Source: Lentihominibacter hominis (GTDB taxonomy: Bacteria; Bacillota; Clostridia; Peptostreptococcales; Anaerovoracaceae). From it: DNA of 64,000 nt. Where the stretch lies: positions 447,125 through 511,124 of the forward strand of contig NZ_JACRTA010000003.1 of the NCBI RefSeq assembly GCF_014385065.1, in the 5' to 3' direction. Both the position numbers and the translations under genes were made by a program. This document shows positions 53,530 to 62,509 of the stretch, piece after piece. Numbering within the stretch: the stretch's first letter is position 1; each line of letters starts with the position of its first letter. Below the pieces are notes generated by a model. The model was not told where the DNA came from and ran no database searches. It saw nothing but the letters and a program-made list of their open reading frames with translations.

Positions 53530-56208
53530 CTATATCTTTGGAATCACTATCCCATTTCTGTTCTGCTGTCTGTTTTTCATATTATGATTTTCTATGAACT
53601 TTGTTATCTCCGTACTGGCCTGCTGCACTTCCAATCGAAATTCATCGGCAGAAATTTTAAATGCTCCGCTTCCCGTTATTATCATCTGCTCAAGTCTGTC
53701 AGAAGTGGCGACTCTTACATGGAATTCCTTACTCTTTTCATGAGCTGTTTTTTCTATATACATATCAGCTGTTTCTGCTTCACGAGTATATACTACATCT
53801 ATTTCATTATATCTTTCTACATGTCGTTTCCCATCCTTTACCTTATAAGCATCAAATACAATTATAACACGGCATCGCTTATACCCCTGGTAATTAGACA
53901 ATATCTCTATCAACGCCGCTCTGGCCGAATCCATATTTATTTTTGCCAATTCTTTTAAGTCTTCCCATGAAAAAATTATATTATAACCATCTACCAATAG
54001 ATATTCTTCAGTAATCCTAATAGGCTTTGTCTTTTTTTTGTCCTCATGAATAATCTCTTTCTTAGGTATTATTTTTCTTGATTTTGGTTTGCCATAAGTC
54101 ATTTCAAATATCTTATCCAGCTCTTCTTCCTCTGATTGACTCCTACCCATTCCCATCGTCTTGCCTGAATTAAGATTATATACAGATGGTTTTGAAAAAC
54201 CGCACTCTTTGCAACCGATGTCATCGTCACAGAAAGATTTTCTTTGTATGTGCAAATATCTATCTGCTTGATCCCATTTTACTGTAAAACCGGATCCATT
54301 GATGCAAAATACAGAGTCACCTGTATTATCCGGATCACTGTCAGGATCATAAGCTACAGAATTTATAACTTTATCCTGATTATGACACTCTTCATATCCC
54401 AACAGAGAACATGACAGCCTTCCCCGGCCTTTAGTGTATGAAGCCACATCTACAGCATAATCTTTCATTTCCGAAACAGGGGCCTTGCCTGAGATAACCG
54501 CTGTATGTCCGAATGTTTCCGGATCTTCCATTTCTCCACTCATTCTCTGTATATCCGACATAGCTCTGCCTATCACCTCTGTAGGTATTTCGAGTCTAAA
54601 CTCATACCAAGGTTCTAAAAGTATATTATTGGCTTTTCTTAAGCCCTGTCTCAGCGCCCGGTAAGTAGCCTGTCTGAAATCTCCTCCTTCAGTATGCTTA
54701 AGATGAGCCCGACCGGTAAGTACCGTTATTTTCATATCCGTAATCGGAGAACCTGTAAGAACCCCGATATGTTCTTTTTCCTCAAGGTGAGTCATAATAA
54801 GTCGCTGCCAGTTTCTGTCCAGCACATCCTCACTGCATCGAGAATCAATCGTAAGCCCGCTGCCCCTTTCTGCCGGCTCCATAAGAAGATGAACTTCTGC
54901 ATAATGACGAAGCGGTTCAAAATGCCCCGCTCCTATTACCGGATCCTTTATGGTCTCTTTATACGTTATTGAACCTTGCCCAAACTCTACATCAAATCCA
55001 AATCTCTCTTTGATAATATTTTTCAGTATTTCAGTCTGTACCTGTCCCATCAGCTGCATCTGAATCTCCTCATGCTGCCGATCCCATGAAACGTGAAGCT
55101 GCGGATCTTCTTCGGCAAGCAGCATGAGCTTCTCAAATGCTTTATGAATATCTATATCCTGCGGCAGCCCCAGCCGATACATCAAAACAGATTCAAGAAG
55201 CGGTTCCGAAGCTTCATCTTCAAATCCCAATCCCTGACCTGCATATGTGTTTTTAAACCCTATAACTGCGCATATATCGCCCGGAACAGCTGTATCTGAA
55301 TTTCTGAACTTTTTCCCGGAATATATTCGTATCTGCTCCACCTTTTCATTTTGTTCCTGATCTTCTTCACAGCCCTCCGGCAAAGTTTTTACAGATTCTT
55401 TTACATGGAGACTGCCACCTGTTATCTTCATATGTGTAAGGCGGCCGCCGTGAATATCTCTGGTTATCTTATACACCTTTGCACCAAACTCATCAGGATA
55501 TGTTTTATCCGAACAGAATTTTGCCAGTCCGTCCAAAAATATATCTGTACATTCAAGTTTTAAAGCTGAACCAAAATAACACGGGAATATTTTTCTGTCT
55601 GATATAGCTCTCCTAATACTCCTTATACTTATAGATCCCGTATCTATAAGTTCTTCAAGAAGTCCTTCCTCGCATACAGCCACCTGTTCCATCCATTCTC
55701 CGCCGATATCACTCCCGAATTTTACACAGCACTCATCAAGGCTGCACTGGAGCTGATTTATAACAGCATTTTCTTCCGCACCGCCGAGATCCATTTTATT
55801 AACGAAAATAAATACAGGTATTCCATATTTTTTCAGCAGTCTCCACAAAGTAACAGTATGCCCCTGCACACCGTCTTTGCCACTTATAACTAACACAGCA
55901 TAATCAAGAACTTGCAGTGTCCGTTCCATTTCTGCGGAAAAATCCACATGACCCGGAGTATCCAGCAGCATGAATGTCCTGCCGCCATATTCCATTTCAG
56001 CTTGTTTTGAAAAAATAGTTATCCCTCTGGCTCTTTCCTGGAAATCAGTATCAAAAAAAGTATCCTGATGATCTACTCTTCCCAGTTTTGTTATTGCTCC
56101 GGATTCGAAAAGCAATGCCTCTGACAATGTAGTCTTACCTGCATCAACATGAGCCAAAAGACCTATACAAATATGACTCTGTGGTTTATTCCCGAATGTA
56201 TTATTCAT
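53530..56208 (-). CDS. EF-G/TetM-like translational GTPase fused to a Rae1/YacP-type NYN nuclease domain
   Basis: The 892-aa protein has a GTPase domain with LAHVDAGKTT (~19-27), RGITIFSKQ, DTPGHVDF and NKMD, then EF-G-like domains to ~650. The domain IV loop reads GRAHLKHTEGGDFR, unlike the SPV loop of TetM, so tetracycline resistance should not be assumed. A linker (~665-735) has a CKEC pair. Residues ~736-885 are a NYN/PIN nuclease: LLVDGYNIIFSW, VIIVFDAYKV, TREAETADMYIE and VATSD, with four acidic residues placed as in Rae1/YacP, which cuts mRNA in the ribosomal A site. Its gene stands alone between a terminator and a palindromic promoter. Confidence 0.88.
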   Translation of the reverse strand: MNNTFGNKPQSHICIGLLAHVDAGKTTLSEALLFESGAITKLGRVDHQDTFFDTDFQERARGITIFSKQAEMEYGGRTFMLLDTPGHVDFSAEMERTLQVLDYAVLVISGKDGVQGHTVTLWRLLKKYGIPVFIFVNKMDLGGAEENAVINQLQCSLDECCVKFGSDIGGEWMEQVAVCEEGLLEELIDTGSISIRSIRRAISDRKIFPCYFGSALKLECTDIFLDGLAKFCSDKTYPDEFGAKVYKITRDIHGGRLTHMKITGGSLHVKESVKTLPEGCEEDQEQNEKVEQIRIYSGKKFRNSDTAVPGDICAVIGFKNTYAGQGLGFEDEASEPLLESVLMYRLGLPQDIDIHKAFEKLMLLAEEDPQLHVSWDRQHEEIQMQLMGQVQTEILKNIIKERFGFDVEFGQGSITYKETIKDPVIGAGHFEPLRHYAEVHLLMEPAERGSGLTIDSRCSEDVLDRNWQRLIMTHLEEKEHIGVLTGSPITDMKITVLTGRAHLKHTEGGDFRQATYRALRQGLRKANNILLEPWYEFRLEIPTEVIGRAMSDIQRMSGEMEDPETFGHTAVISGKAPVSEMKDYAVDVASYTKGRGRLSCSLLGYEECHNQDKVINSVAYDPDSDPDNTGDSVFCINGSGFTVKWDQADRYLHIQRKSFCDDDIGCKECGFSKPSVYNLNSGKTMGMGRSQSEEEELDKIFEMTYGKPKSRKIIPKKEIIHEDKKKTKPIRITEEYLLVDGYNIIFSWEDLKELAKINMDSARAALIEILSNYQGYKRCRVIIVFDAYKVKDGKRHVERYNEIDVVYTREAETADMYIEKTAHEKSKEFHVRVATSDRLEQMIITGSGAFKISADEFRLEVQQASTEITKFIENHNMKNRQQNRNGIVIPKI

Positions 56209-56223
56209 CGGAAAGCCCCTTCC

Positions 56224-56272
56224 TTCTATGTTATAATTCAGTAATTATAACATAGAAACAATCAGAAGTCGA
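56224..56272 (-). promoter_or_regulatory. Promoter and 15-bp palindrome of the GTPase-NYN gene
   Basis: TTCTATGTTATAATT (56224-56238) and AATTATAACATAGAA (56243-56257) are perfect 15-bp inverted repeats with a CAGT loop. On the minus strand TCGACT (56272-56267), 17 bp and TATAAT (56249-56244) form a promoter whose -10 lies in the palindrome. The site ends 15 bp before the start codon. It is either a repressor site at the -10 or start point, or a leader hairpin. Confidence 0.7.
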
Positions 56273-56310
56273 TTTTGCACGAAAACTGAAGAGCAAATCA
56301 ATTTGCCTAC

Positions 56311-56339
56311 TTGAAACAATGTCCTTATTTGCGTATAAT
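56311..56339 (+). promoter_or_regulatory. Promoter of the YczE-like gene
   Basis: TTGAAA (56311-56316), 17 bp and TATAAT (56334-56339), about 48 bp before the start codon. Divergent from the GTPase promoter 40 bp away. Confidence 0.75.
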
Positions 56340-56386
56340 AAATATGTATGGTCTTTAGCAAGACAAATTTTTAGAAGGGTGAAAAC

Positions 56387-57073
56387 ATGGACAAGCAACA
56401 ATTAAATCGTTATTTCTTTTATGTACTGGGCGTTATTTTACTTTCAGCCGGAATCACTTTAAACACAAAAACAGCTCTTGGAGTATCTCCGCTGATCTCA
56501 TTGCCTTACTCAGTTTCTCAAATATGGGATCTCAGTTTCCCTGCTATGACTTTTATACTATATTCGTTCTTTGTTGTACTTCAATTCATTTTAAAAAGAA
56601 AAAACAGGCAGATGAAAGATCTTCTGCAAATACCTCTTTCAATAGTATTCAGTTTATTTCTGGACATTTTCGGTGATGGTTATGATACATTCATCAGCCT
56701 TTCCGGTCTTCAGGACGATTCTCTTTTTATAAGAGTCATCATGCTCATTATAGCAGTTGCAATGACCGGAATAGGGGCTTCAATGATGATTTCTATGGAT
56801 CTGATCCCTAATCCTGCCGATGGACTGGCTAAAACAGTAGGTGACGTTCTCGAAAAAGGGTTGGGATTCGGCAAAAATTTTATAGATTTTTCCAGTGTAG
56901 CAGTAACTGCTGTAATAGGAATCATTGCCAGCGGACACTTAGTGGGTGTCGGTATAGGAACAATAATAGGCATGATCGGCGTAGGAAGATGTATAGCTGC
57001 TTTTAATTATTTCTTCCACAATAAGATGATGCTGGCCATAGGCAATAATCATATGCCTATGTCATTAGAATAA
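56387..57073 (+). CDS. YczE/YitT-like integral membrane protein
   Basis: The 228-aa protein has five or six hydrophobic segments and the family-like motifs FYVLGVILLSAGITLNTKTALGVSP and MDLIPNPADGLAKTVGD, with a Gly-rich segment GHLVGVGIGTIIGMIGVGR. YczE-like proteins have no established function. Start follows GAAGGGTG. It is monocistronic between its promoter and a terminator, and divergent from the GTPase-NYN gene. Confidence 0.85.
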   Translation: MDKQQLNRYFFYVLGVILLSAGITLNTKTALGVSPLISLPYSVSQIWDLSFPAMTFILYSFFVVLQFILKRKNRQMKDLLQIPLSIVFSLFLDIFGDGYDTFISLSGLQDDSLFIRVIMLIIAVAMTGIGASMMISMDLIPNPADGLAKTVGDVLEKGLGFGKNFIDFSSVAVTAVIGIIASGHLVGVGIGTIIGMIGVGRCIAAFNYFFHNKMMLAIGNNHMPMSLE

Positions 57074-57083
57074 AATAATATAT

Positions 57084-57127
57084 AAAAAGCTGACACATTA
57101 GTATATAAGTTTATGTGCCAGCTTTTT
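57084..57127. terminator. Terminator after the YczE-like gene
   Basis: AAAAAGCTGACACAT (57084-57098) pairs with ATGTGCCAGCTTTTT (57113-57127) with one mismatch, followed by T. Symmetric enough to serve either strand. Confidence 0.8.
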
Positions 57128-57202
57128 TATATGAAATTCCAAAAATAAAAATTTATCTTTATTCTCATCACTTAAAGCCGAACGATATAAGTAAAGTTGT
57201 AA

Positions 57203-58951
57203 TCACTTCATTATCTCTGTTATTTTGGCATTATTGTTCATAGGGTTACGCTTCGTATAATCAAATAAATAGTATCTGTCATCTATTTTCTCAAGATGTG
57301 TAAGTTTTCTGAGAAGACGAGGATCGTCAGTATCATATCTTCCTCCTGACAAATACCTATGTTCCCGTGATTCTCTGCTGTAAAAAACTTTAGAGAAATC
57401 CTTCTCAACACTGTCTTTTCCAAGAAAAGCAGGTCTGGTTTTAACGTTTTCTCTTGAATAATAATCATATATCATAGCTTTTTGCAGCATATCTGTATTT
57501 TCCTGCGGAACATATTCATATCCGAACTCCAAAAGTTTTTCATACCGCTGATTCCTTGAAAAATTCAGCATTTCCAAACGCTTTTCTTCATACCACATCG
57601 CAAGGGCTTCAAATAACCTAAAAGGGCTTTCCGTATATTGAAGGATAAATTTCAGTGTGTTCATAAACTGACCACTGTTATAATACACTTCAACCATTTC
57701 TTCTATGGTTTTCAGCTTTATCAGTTCATCATATGATATCCACTTGGTTTCAAGTATTTCATAAGGTGGATATTCAGTATATTTCATACCATATTTAGAC
57801 ACACCCTTTTCTATAGGCGAACCTTTAAGCATTTTCAAAAATCCCAGCTGAAGCTGATGAGGCTCCAGTGAAAAAACGTCATTGAAAGACTCTGCAAAAC
57901 TGTTATAATCCTCAAAAGGCAGCCCTGCGATCAGATCAAGATGAAGATGGATATTACCTGATTATTTTATACGTCCTATAACCTGTCTTAGTCTTTTAAA
58001 ATCCATAGGTCTGTTTATTTCATCAAGGGTTCTTTCATTAGTAGACTGAACACCTATTTCCAACTGGATCTGTCCCGGTCTCATACTTTCAAGCAAACTA
58101 AGCTCATCATCTGTCAGGATATCACCGGCAATTTCAAAATGAAAATTAGTTATTGCATTATCATGTTCTCTGAGGAAATCCCATATCTCCGTTGAATGCC
58201 TGTGATCACAATTGAATGTCCTGTCTATGAATTTGACCTGAGGAACTTTGTTTTTAAGAAAATGCCCCAGCTCTTTCTTAACAAGTTTCAGATCCCTGAA
58301 ACGCAAAGATTTTTCCACTGACGAAAGACAGTAACTGCACCTGAAAGGACAGCCCCTACTGCTTTCATAATATATTATTCTGTTGCTGAAATCGCTGAGA
58401 TTCTCGTAGGGGAACGGCACATCGCTCAGATTGATAGGGGCTTTACCCTCGCAACTTATTATCTCTCCTTCATCATTTCTGAAAACTATTCCTTCAAGAT
58501 CCGCCAAATCCTTATCAAGTTTATCGCATTCTGTTTCTCGTCCATATACTTTAGCCAATCTGTAAAAAGTTTCTTCCCCCTCGCCGCATATTACCCCTTT
58601 TACTGCCGGCATTGAATCCAAAACATTCTCTGCATCAAAAGAAACTTCCGGACCTCCTATCCAAAGATGCTTTAAAGGCATTATCTTCCTTATATCGAAA
58701 GTCAGTTCCTCTATCTCTCTTTTATTCCATATATAACAGGACAACAAAATAAGATCCGGCTCTCTCCTGTATATATCAGATAAAATCTTTCCCATGGGCT
58801 GATTTATAGTATACTCAGCGATCTCTATTTCAGGTATCTCAAAGCATGTTCTGTCATATTTCATCTTTTTTGCTGCATAGGATGCCAAACTATGCACGGC
58901 CAGATTGGAATGTATATATTTAGCGTTTACCGCGATCAGCAGTATTCTCAT
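57203..58951 (-). pseudogene. B12-binding/DUF4080 radical SAM gene interrupted by one in-frame TAA
   Basis: The 583-codon frame runs unbroken from the ATG at 58951 except for a TAA at 57964-57962. The first part (329 aa) has a B12-binding-like domain (LIAVNAKYIHSNLAVHSLASY, SCYIWNK, GGPEVSFD) and the radical SAM motif RGCPFRCSYCLSS. After the stop the same frame resumes with SGNIHLHLDLIAGLPFEDY, core radical SAM sequence, then a DUF4080-type C-terminus (to 57203). The stop cuts the TIM barrel, so the enzyme is probably inactive unless read through. The start overlaps the hydrolase stop by 4 bp (ATGA). Confidence 0.88.
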
Positions 58952-59700
58952 TTTATATCACCTTTTAAAAATTCTATCGCCTCATTCAAAACTTTCTGAG
59001 GCGCTCCCGGAACAGAGAGTCTATGATCTCCTCCATCTACAGTTACCAACTCTATTCCGTATTTTTCCGCAAAAGCAGCAGCTCTTGCATAGGCGATATC
59101 CTCATCGTTGCTTCCATGTATCATTTTAAGTGACACAGCTTCCGCTTCAAAATATTCCATCAGATTGTGGCGCCTCAAATCTTCGATCAATTCTCGCGTC
59201 ACTTTCAAATTCCTAAAACTGTCATTTATCACGAAATATCCATTTTTTTCAAGCTCTGATTTTTCCTGATCTGTAAGCTCCAAAAAGTATTCTGACATAT
59301 TAACAGCTGCGCTTCTTAAAAAAGCTCTCACATGTCTGAGCTCATCATTCACAATGTATATTAAAGTTATATAAGCACCGAAACTTGATCCGAAATAACA
59401 GATCTCAGCTTTAGGACAAATCTTTCTCGTATATCTTTCAATATCTCTCAGATCTCTTACACAGTTGTCTACAGACAAAAAATCTCCATCTACGACGCTC
59501 TCACCATGAGCAGGAAAATCAAAAGCTATTATACCCATACCAACATCGGGGAATTTATCCATGAGCATATTTATAGTAGGACTCGCCTTACTGCTGGCAA
59601 ATCCATGAACTGCAATCACTACCTTTCTGTCGTCAGCCTTTATTCTTGACACATATGGAATATCATAAAGACCTTCTCTTTTTATATATCCACTTATCAT
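58948..59700 (-). CDS. Alpha/beta hydrolase
   Basis: The ~250-aa enzyme has the alpha/beta-hydrolase motifs VIAVHGFASSKASPT, the nucleophile elbow YFGSSFGAYITL (Ser), HGSNDEDIAYA (Asp) and DGGDHRLS (His). Likely an esterase or acyl hydrolase; substrate unknown. Start 59700 follows GGGAGG at 7 bases; the frame to 59784 is non-family sequence. It is the first gene of a pair with the interrupted radical SAM gene. Confidence 0.9.
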   Translation of the reverse strand: MISGYIKREGLYDIPYVSRIKADDRKVVIAVHGFASSKASPTINMLMDKFPDVGMGIIAFDFPAHGESVVDGDFLSVDNCVRDLRDIERYTRKICPKAEICYFGSSFGAYITLIYIVNDELRHVRAFLRSAAVNMSEYFLELTDQEKSELEKNGYFVINDSFRNLKVTRELIEDLRRHNLMEYFEAEAVSLKMIHGSNDEDIAYARAAAFAEKYGIELVTVDGGDHRLSVPGAPQKVLNEAIEFLKGDIK

Positions 59701-59835
59701 TTTGTATCCTCCCGTTTCCTGCTTTTTATATATTTTTATGATATCATACAGTACCGATTCTTTCCATACACAAAAACATTGCACAGTCTATTGCCGTTGA
59801 ATATAATGAAATATGAAATTATAGGAGATACAAAT

Positions 59836-60603
59836 ATGGAAATAACAAAAGAAGATAAAATACTTTTAGCATCTGCTGAAGATAAATTCCGACAATGCCT
59901 GAATCAATATCGTATAACTTACACTAATTTTCTGGATCTCCATCAAAGATCGCTGATGGATGCTTTAATTAAAAATTTAGCGCAGGAAAGCAGTGATATC
60001 CGCTGTGTTTTCTATGGCGGATATGAAGATGCCGAACGTACTCTTGCCCTTTTTCTCCCTGATTATGCAAATGAAAAAGACATTCCTATCTCTGTTATAC
60101 GCATAAAGGCTTCAGAAGGCGGACGCAAACTTACTCATCGTGACTATCTTGGCTCACTTACAGGTCTCGGCCTGAAACGTGAAATGGTAGGTGATATATT
60201 GGTTACGGAAACCGGAGCCGATATAATCGTCATGGACGATGTCAAAGATTTTATACTCATGAATTACAATCAAGCAGGTAAAGCGACTCTCACTTCTGAG
60301 ATACTTCCAATATCCCAGCTTTACATACCTGAAGCAAAAACCCAATTCATAAAAGATACCGTAGCATCACTTCGGCTGGATAACCTTATTTCATCAGCAT
60401 TTCAGATGTCAAGATCCAAAGCCGCTGAAGCCATACGCTCCGGCATAGTATTCATAAACAATATCCAAACTGAAAAAACAAATGCAAAAGTAAATGAAGG
60501 CGATAAGCTGGTTCTTAGGGGAAAAGGCAAGGCATATCTTCGTGAAGTAGGCGGACAAACCAGAAAAGACAGGATATTCATAACATTGGAGCGATATATA
60601 TGA
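59836..60603 (+). CDS. ylmH: S4-domain RNA-binding protein (YlmH-like)
   Basis: The 255-aa protein has the YlmH N-terminal region (KFRQCLNQYRITYTNFLDLHQR, CVFYGGYEDAERTLALFLPDY, THRDYLGSLTGLGLKR) and a C-terminal S4 domain (LRLDNLISSAFQMSRSKAAEAI, EGDKLVLRGKGKAYLREVGG). YlmH relatives bind ribosomal RNA and have been linked to rescue of stalled 50S subunits. In most Firmicutes it lies in the division cluster near sepF and divIVA; here it is isolated. Start 59836 follows AGGAG. Confidence 0.93.
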   Translation: MEITKEDKILLASAEDKFRQCLNQYRITYTNFLDLHQRSLMDALIKNLAQESSDIRCVFYGGYEDAERTLALFLPDYANEKDIPISVIRIKASEGGRKLTHRDYLGSLTGLGLKREMVGDILVTETGADIIVMDDVKDFILMNYNQAGKATLTSEILPISQLYIPEAKTQFIKDTVASLRLDNLISSAFQMSRSKAAEAIRSGIVFINNIQTEKTNAKVNEGDKLVLRGKGKAYLREVGGQTRKDRIFITLERYI

Positions 60604-60610
60604 TACAAAT

Positions 60611-60650
60611 AAAATGGAGCTTTCGAACAACTGTCCAAAAACTCCATTTT
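60611..60650 (+). terminator. Terminator after ylmH
   Basis: AAAATGGAG (60611-60619) pairs with CTCCATTTT (60642-60650) across a 22-base loop, followed by TT. A second small hairpin, GATAATCT/AGATTATC (60664-60683), follows. Nothing else is seen to 60743. Confidence 0.7.
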
Positions 60651-60743
60651 TTACAACATATTAGATAATCTTTTTAGATTATCATATATTACCTGTCCAC
60701 GCTTGCTTTTTCCTATTTCTGAGGCTTTCTCCTGTAAAACAAA

Positions 60744-61340
60744 TTAAAGATCAAACGATGGATTTATCGCATAGAAATTCGTACTGTTGAGATTATCCTG
60801 AACATTTCTCAAAGTTTCACCGAAACGCTGAAAATGGACGACTTCACGTTCTCTCAGATACCGTATGGGATCTATCACATCAGGATCATCCACCATCCTC
60901 AGAATATTATCATACGTGGTCCTTGCCTTCTGTTCGGCAGCCATATCTTCCACAAGATCCGTAATAGCGTCTCCCTTCACGGCAAAAGACAGAGCATCAA
61001 AAGGAAACCCTGCTGCAGCCTGAGGATACACACCTGCTGTGTGATCCACAAAATAAGTTTCAAAACCGGCTGCCTTTATCTGCTCCATCGTCATACCTTT
61101 CGTAAGCTGATGAATTATAGCACTTACCATTTCCAGATGGGCCAGTTCTTCAGTTCCCACATCAGTCAGTGTAGCTTTTGCCTCATTATAAGGCATAGAA
61201 TACCGCTGCGACAGATAGCGCTGCGATGCAGCAAGTTCTCCGTCAGGACCTCCCACCTGGCTTATGATAAATTTAGCCATGGCAGGGTTTGGATTCTTTA
61301 TATTAACCGGATACTCCAGTCTTTTCTCATACGTCCACAT
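60744..61340 (-). CDS. cotJC: CotJC spore coat manganese catalase-like protein
   Basis: The 198-aa protein has the CotJC start WTYEKRLEYPVNIKNPNPAMAK and the di-manganese catalase ligands in GPDGELAASQRYLSQRY, TDVGTEELAHLEMV and EREVVHFQRFGE. It is a predicted peroxide-degrading coat protein made during sporulation. Last gene of cotJABC. Its presence, and that of cotJA and cotJB, suggests a spore former. Confidence 0.95.
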   Translation of the reverse strand: MWTYEKRLEYPVNIKNPNPAMAKFIISQVGGPDGELAASQRYLSQRYSMPYNEAKATLTDVGTEELAHLEMVSAIIHQLTKGMTMEQIKAAGFETYFVDHTAGVYPQAAAGFPFDALSFAVKGDAITDLVEDMAAEQKARTTYDNILRMVDDPDVIDPIRYLREREVVHFQRFGETLRNVQDNLNSTNFYAINPSFDL

Positions 61341-61343
61341 AAA

Positions 61344-61598
61344 CTATTCCTCTCCTTCCCATGGCCACGGCCCGTCAAGCCATGACCAGCCATTCCCTGC
61401 AGTATCAATGCCATCATAACTCAAAGGACCATACCTGTCCTCATACTCTTTTCTGACTCTGAGATATTCCATTCGTACCCGAGCATACATAGCCAGCGCA
61501 TTCTGACAGTCCGGCTGATTATCAAGATACAGTGCAAGTTCAATCATTGCAAAATTAAACTGCTGTATCTGTCTCAGCAAATCATTTTTGGAAGTCAT
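61344..61598 (-). CDS. cotJB: Spore coat protein CotJB
   Basis: The 84-aa protein has the family sequence LLRQIQQFNFAMIELALYLDN, LAMYARVRMEYL and a Trp-rich C-terminus (GNGWSWLDGPWPWEGEE). A component of the CotJ coat layer. Start overlaps the cotJA stop by 4 bp; 3 bp separate it from cotJC. Confidence 0.95.
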   Translation of the reverse strand: MTSKNDLLRQIQQFNFAMIELALYLDNQPDCQNALAMYARVRMEYLRVRKEYEDRYGPLSYDGIDTAGNGWSWLDGPWPWEGEE

Positions 61599-61825
61599 CT
61601 GCGATCACCCCCACTGAAAGAAAGATCAAGACTCGGAAAAATAGTTCCCCGTCTTAGACCATTAGTCAAATCATAAAGATTTTCCCATGGCTGCATAGGT
61701 GTATAAGTCATTCCCACAGGAAATCTATTGTAATCCCATCCGTTTTCTCCGCAGCCTCCGGGCTGACGCCCAGAATCTTCGCAATATAATGAACATCTTT
61801 CATTAGATGTGTTGTTACAATTCAA
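61595..61825 (-). CDS. cotJA: Spore coat-associated protein CotJA
   Basis: The 76-aa protein has a Cys-rich N-terminus (CNNTSNERCSLYCEDSG) and the CotJA core FPVGMTYTPMQPWENLYDLTNGLRRGTIFPSLDLSF. The start appears to be TTG, nine bases after AAAGGAG, as no ATG lies before the core. Stop/start overlap with cotJB. Just upstream, GTCATATT on the minus strand resembles part of a sporulation sigma-E promoter, but its partner element was not found. Confidence 0.9.
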   Translation of the reverse strand: MNCNNTSNERCSLYCEDSGRQPGGCGENGWDYNRFPVGMTYTPMQPWENLYDLTNGLRRGTIFPSLDLSFSGGDRR

Positions 61826-61894
61826 AACAAAAATCTCCTTTCACATTAGTATCTTTTATAATATGACAAGAAATTTATTTCGTGCATCTGCCTG

Positions 61895-62506
61895 TTACTT
61901 TAAAATACTAAAGAGTATAATCCCTCCCTTTTCTTCAAAACCGGTATCCCAAAGCTCTCTGAGAGACAGCCAGTAACTTTTTCCGTAAGTAGCCGCCTTT
62001 ATATAAAACCCATCTTCACGTATCTCATAACCTATAACAAGAAACCAGTGCCATTCAAAAAAATCAAACTTTTTATTATAGTGCTTAAGCATTAGATACG
62101 GCACCGGAATTCCGACATCTATCTTTTCTTTTATAGCTTCTTCTGCTGTTTCATAAAGTTCACTTCCCTCTATCCCGGAAACAGTAATGGTATCTTCTCC
62201 TATATCTTCAAGATAAATCTTTACTCCTTGTATATATGTATCAATATCTTTTATTCCTGATTGTCTGGGCTGAAGATAAGGTCTCACAGACATACCGAAT
62301 TTTCTATATTGATGTTTCGTCATAGAATCCCCTTTATAAGGGCAAAGATGTGGTTTCTCTTTATAAAGAGAAAAGTATATCAAAGCATCGCACGTAGTCA
62401 GTGCCGCACACCCACCTACATGCATCCACGGATCCATCATCCATCTTTGATTTCCACCGTATGATTTCCCTATATTAAAATATTGCAGTTCCTTCTTTTC
62501 ACTCAT
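61895..62506 (-). CDS. Putative papain-like protein of unknown function
   Basis: The 203-aa protein has an N-terminal VGGCAALTTCDALIYFSL (possible catalytic Cys ~33), and FEWHWFLVIGYEIREDGFYI (possible His) with AATYGKSYWLSL, the layout of a papain/C39-like fold. No signal peptide is visible. It starts 3 bp after the MFS gene stop, so the two are probably co-transcribed. A peptidase, transglutaminase-like enzyme or inactive homologue all remain possible. Confidence 0.7.
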   Translation of the reverse strand: MSEKKELQYFNIGKSYGGNQRWMMDPWMHVGGCAALTTCDALIYFSLYKEKPHLCPYKGDSMTKHQYRKFGMSVRPYLQPRQSGIKDIDTYIQGVKIYLEDIGEDTITVSGIEGSELYETAEEAIKEKIDVGIPVPYLMLKHYNKKFDFFEWHWFLVIGYEIREDGFYIKAATYGKSYWLSLRELWDTGFEEKGGIILFSILK

Positions 62507-62509
62507 TCT

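Noticed and set aside
53530..56208. Simple tetracycline-resistance gene (tetM/tetW type)
   Set aside because: The domain IV loop lacks the TetM SPV tip and a NYN nuclease is fused, so resistance cannot be inferred from overall similarity.
57962..57964. Selenocysteine or pyrrolysine recoding of the in-frame stop
   Set aside because: The codon is TAA, not TGA or TAG, and the family does not need a special residue here.
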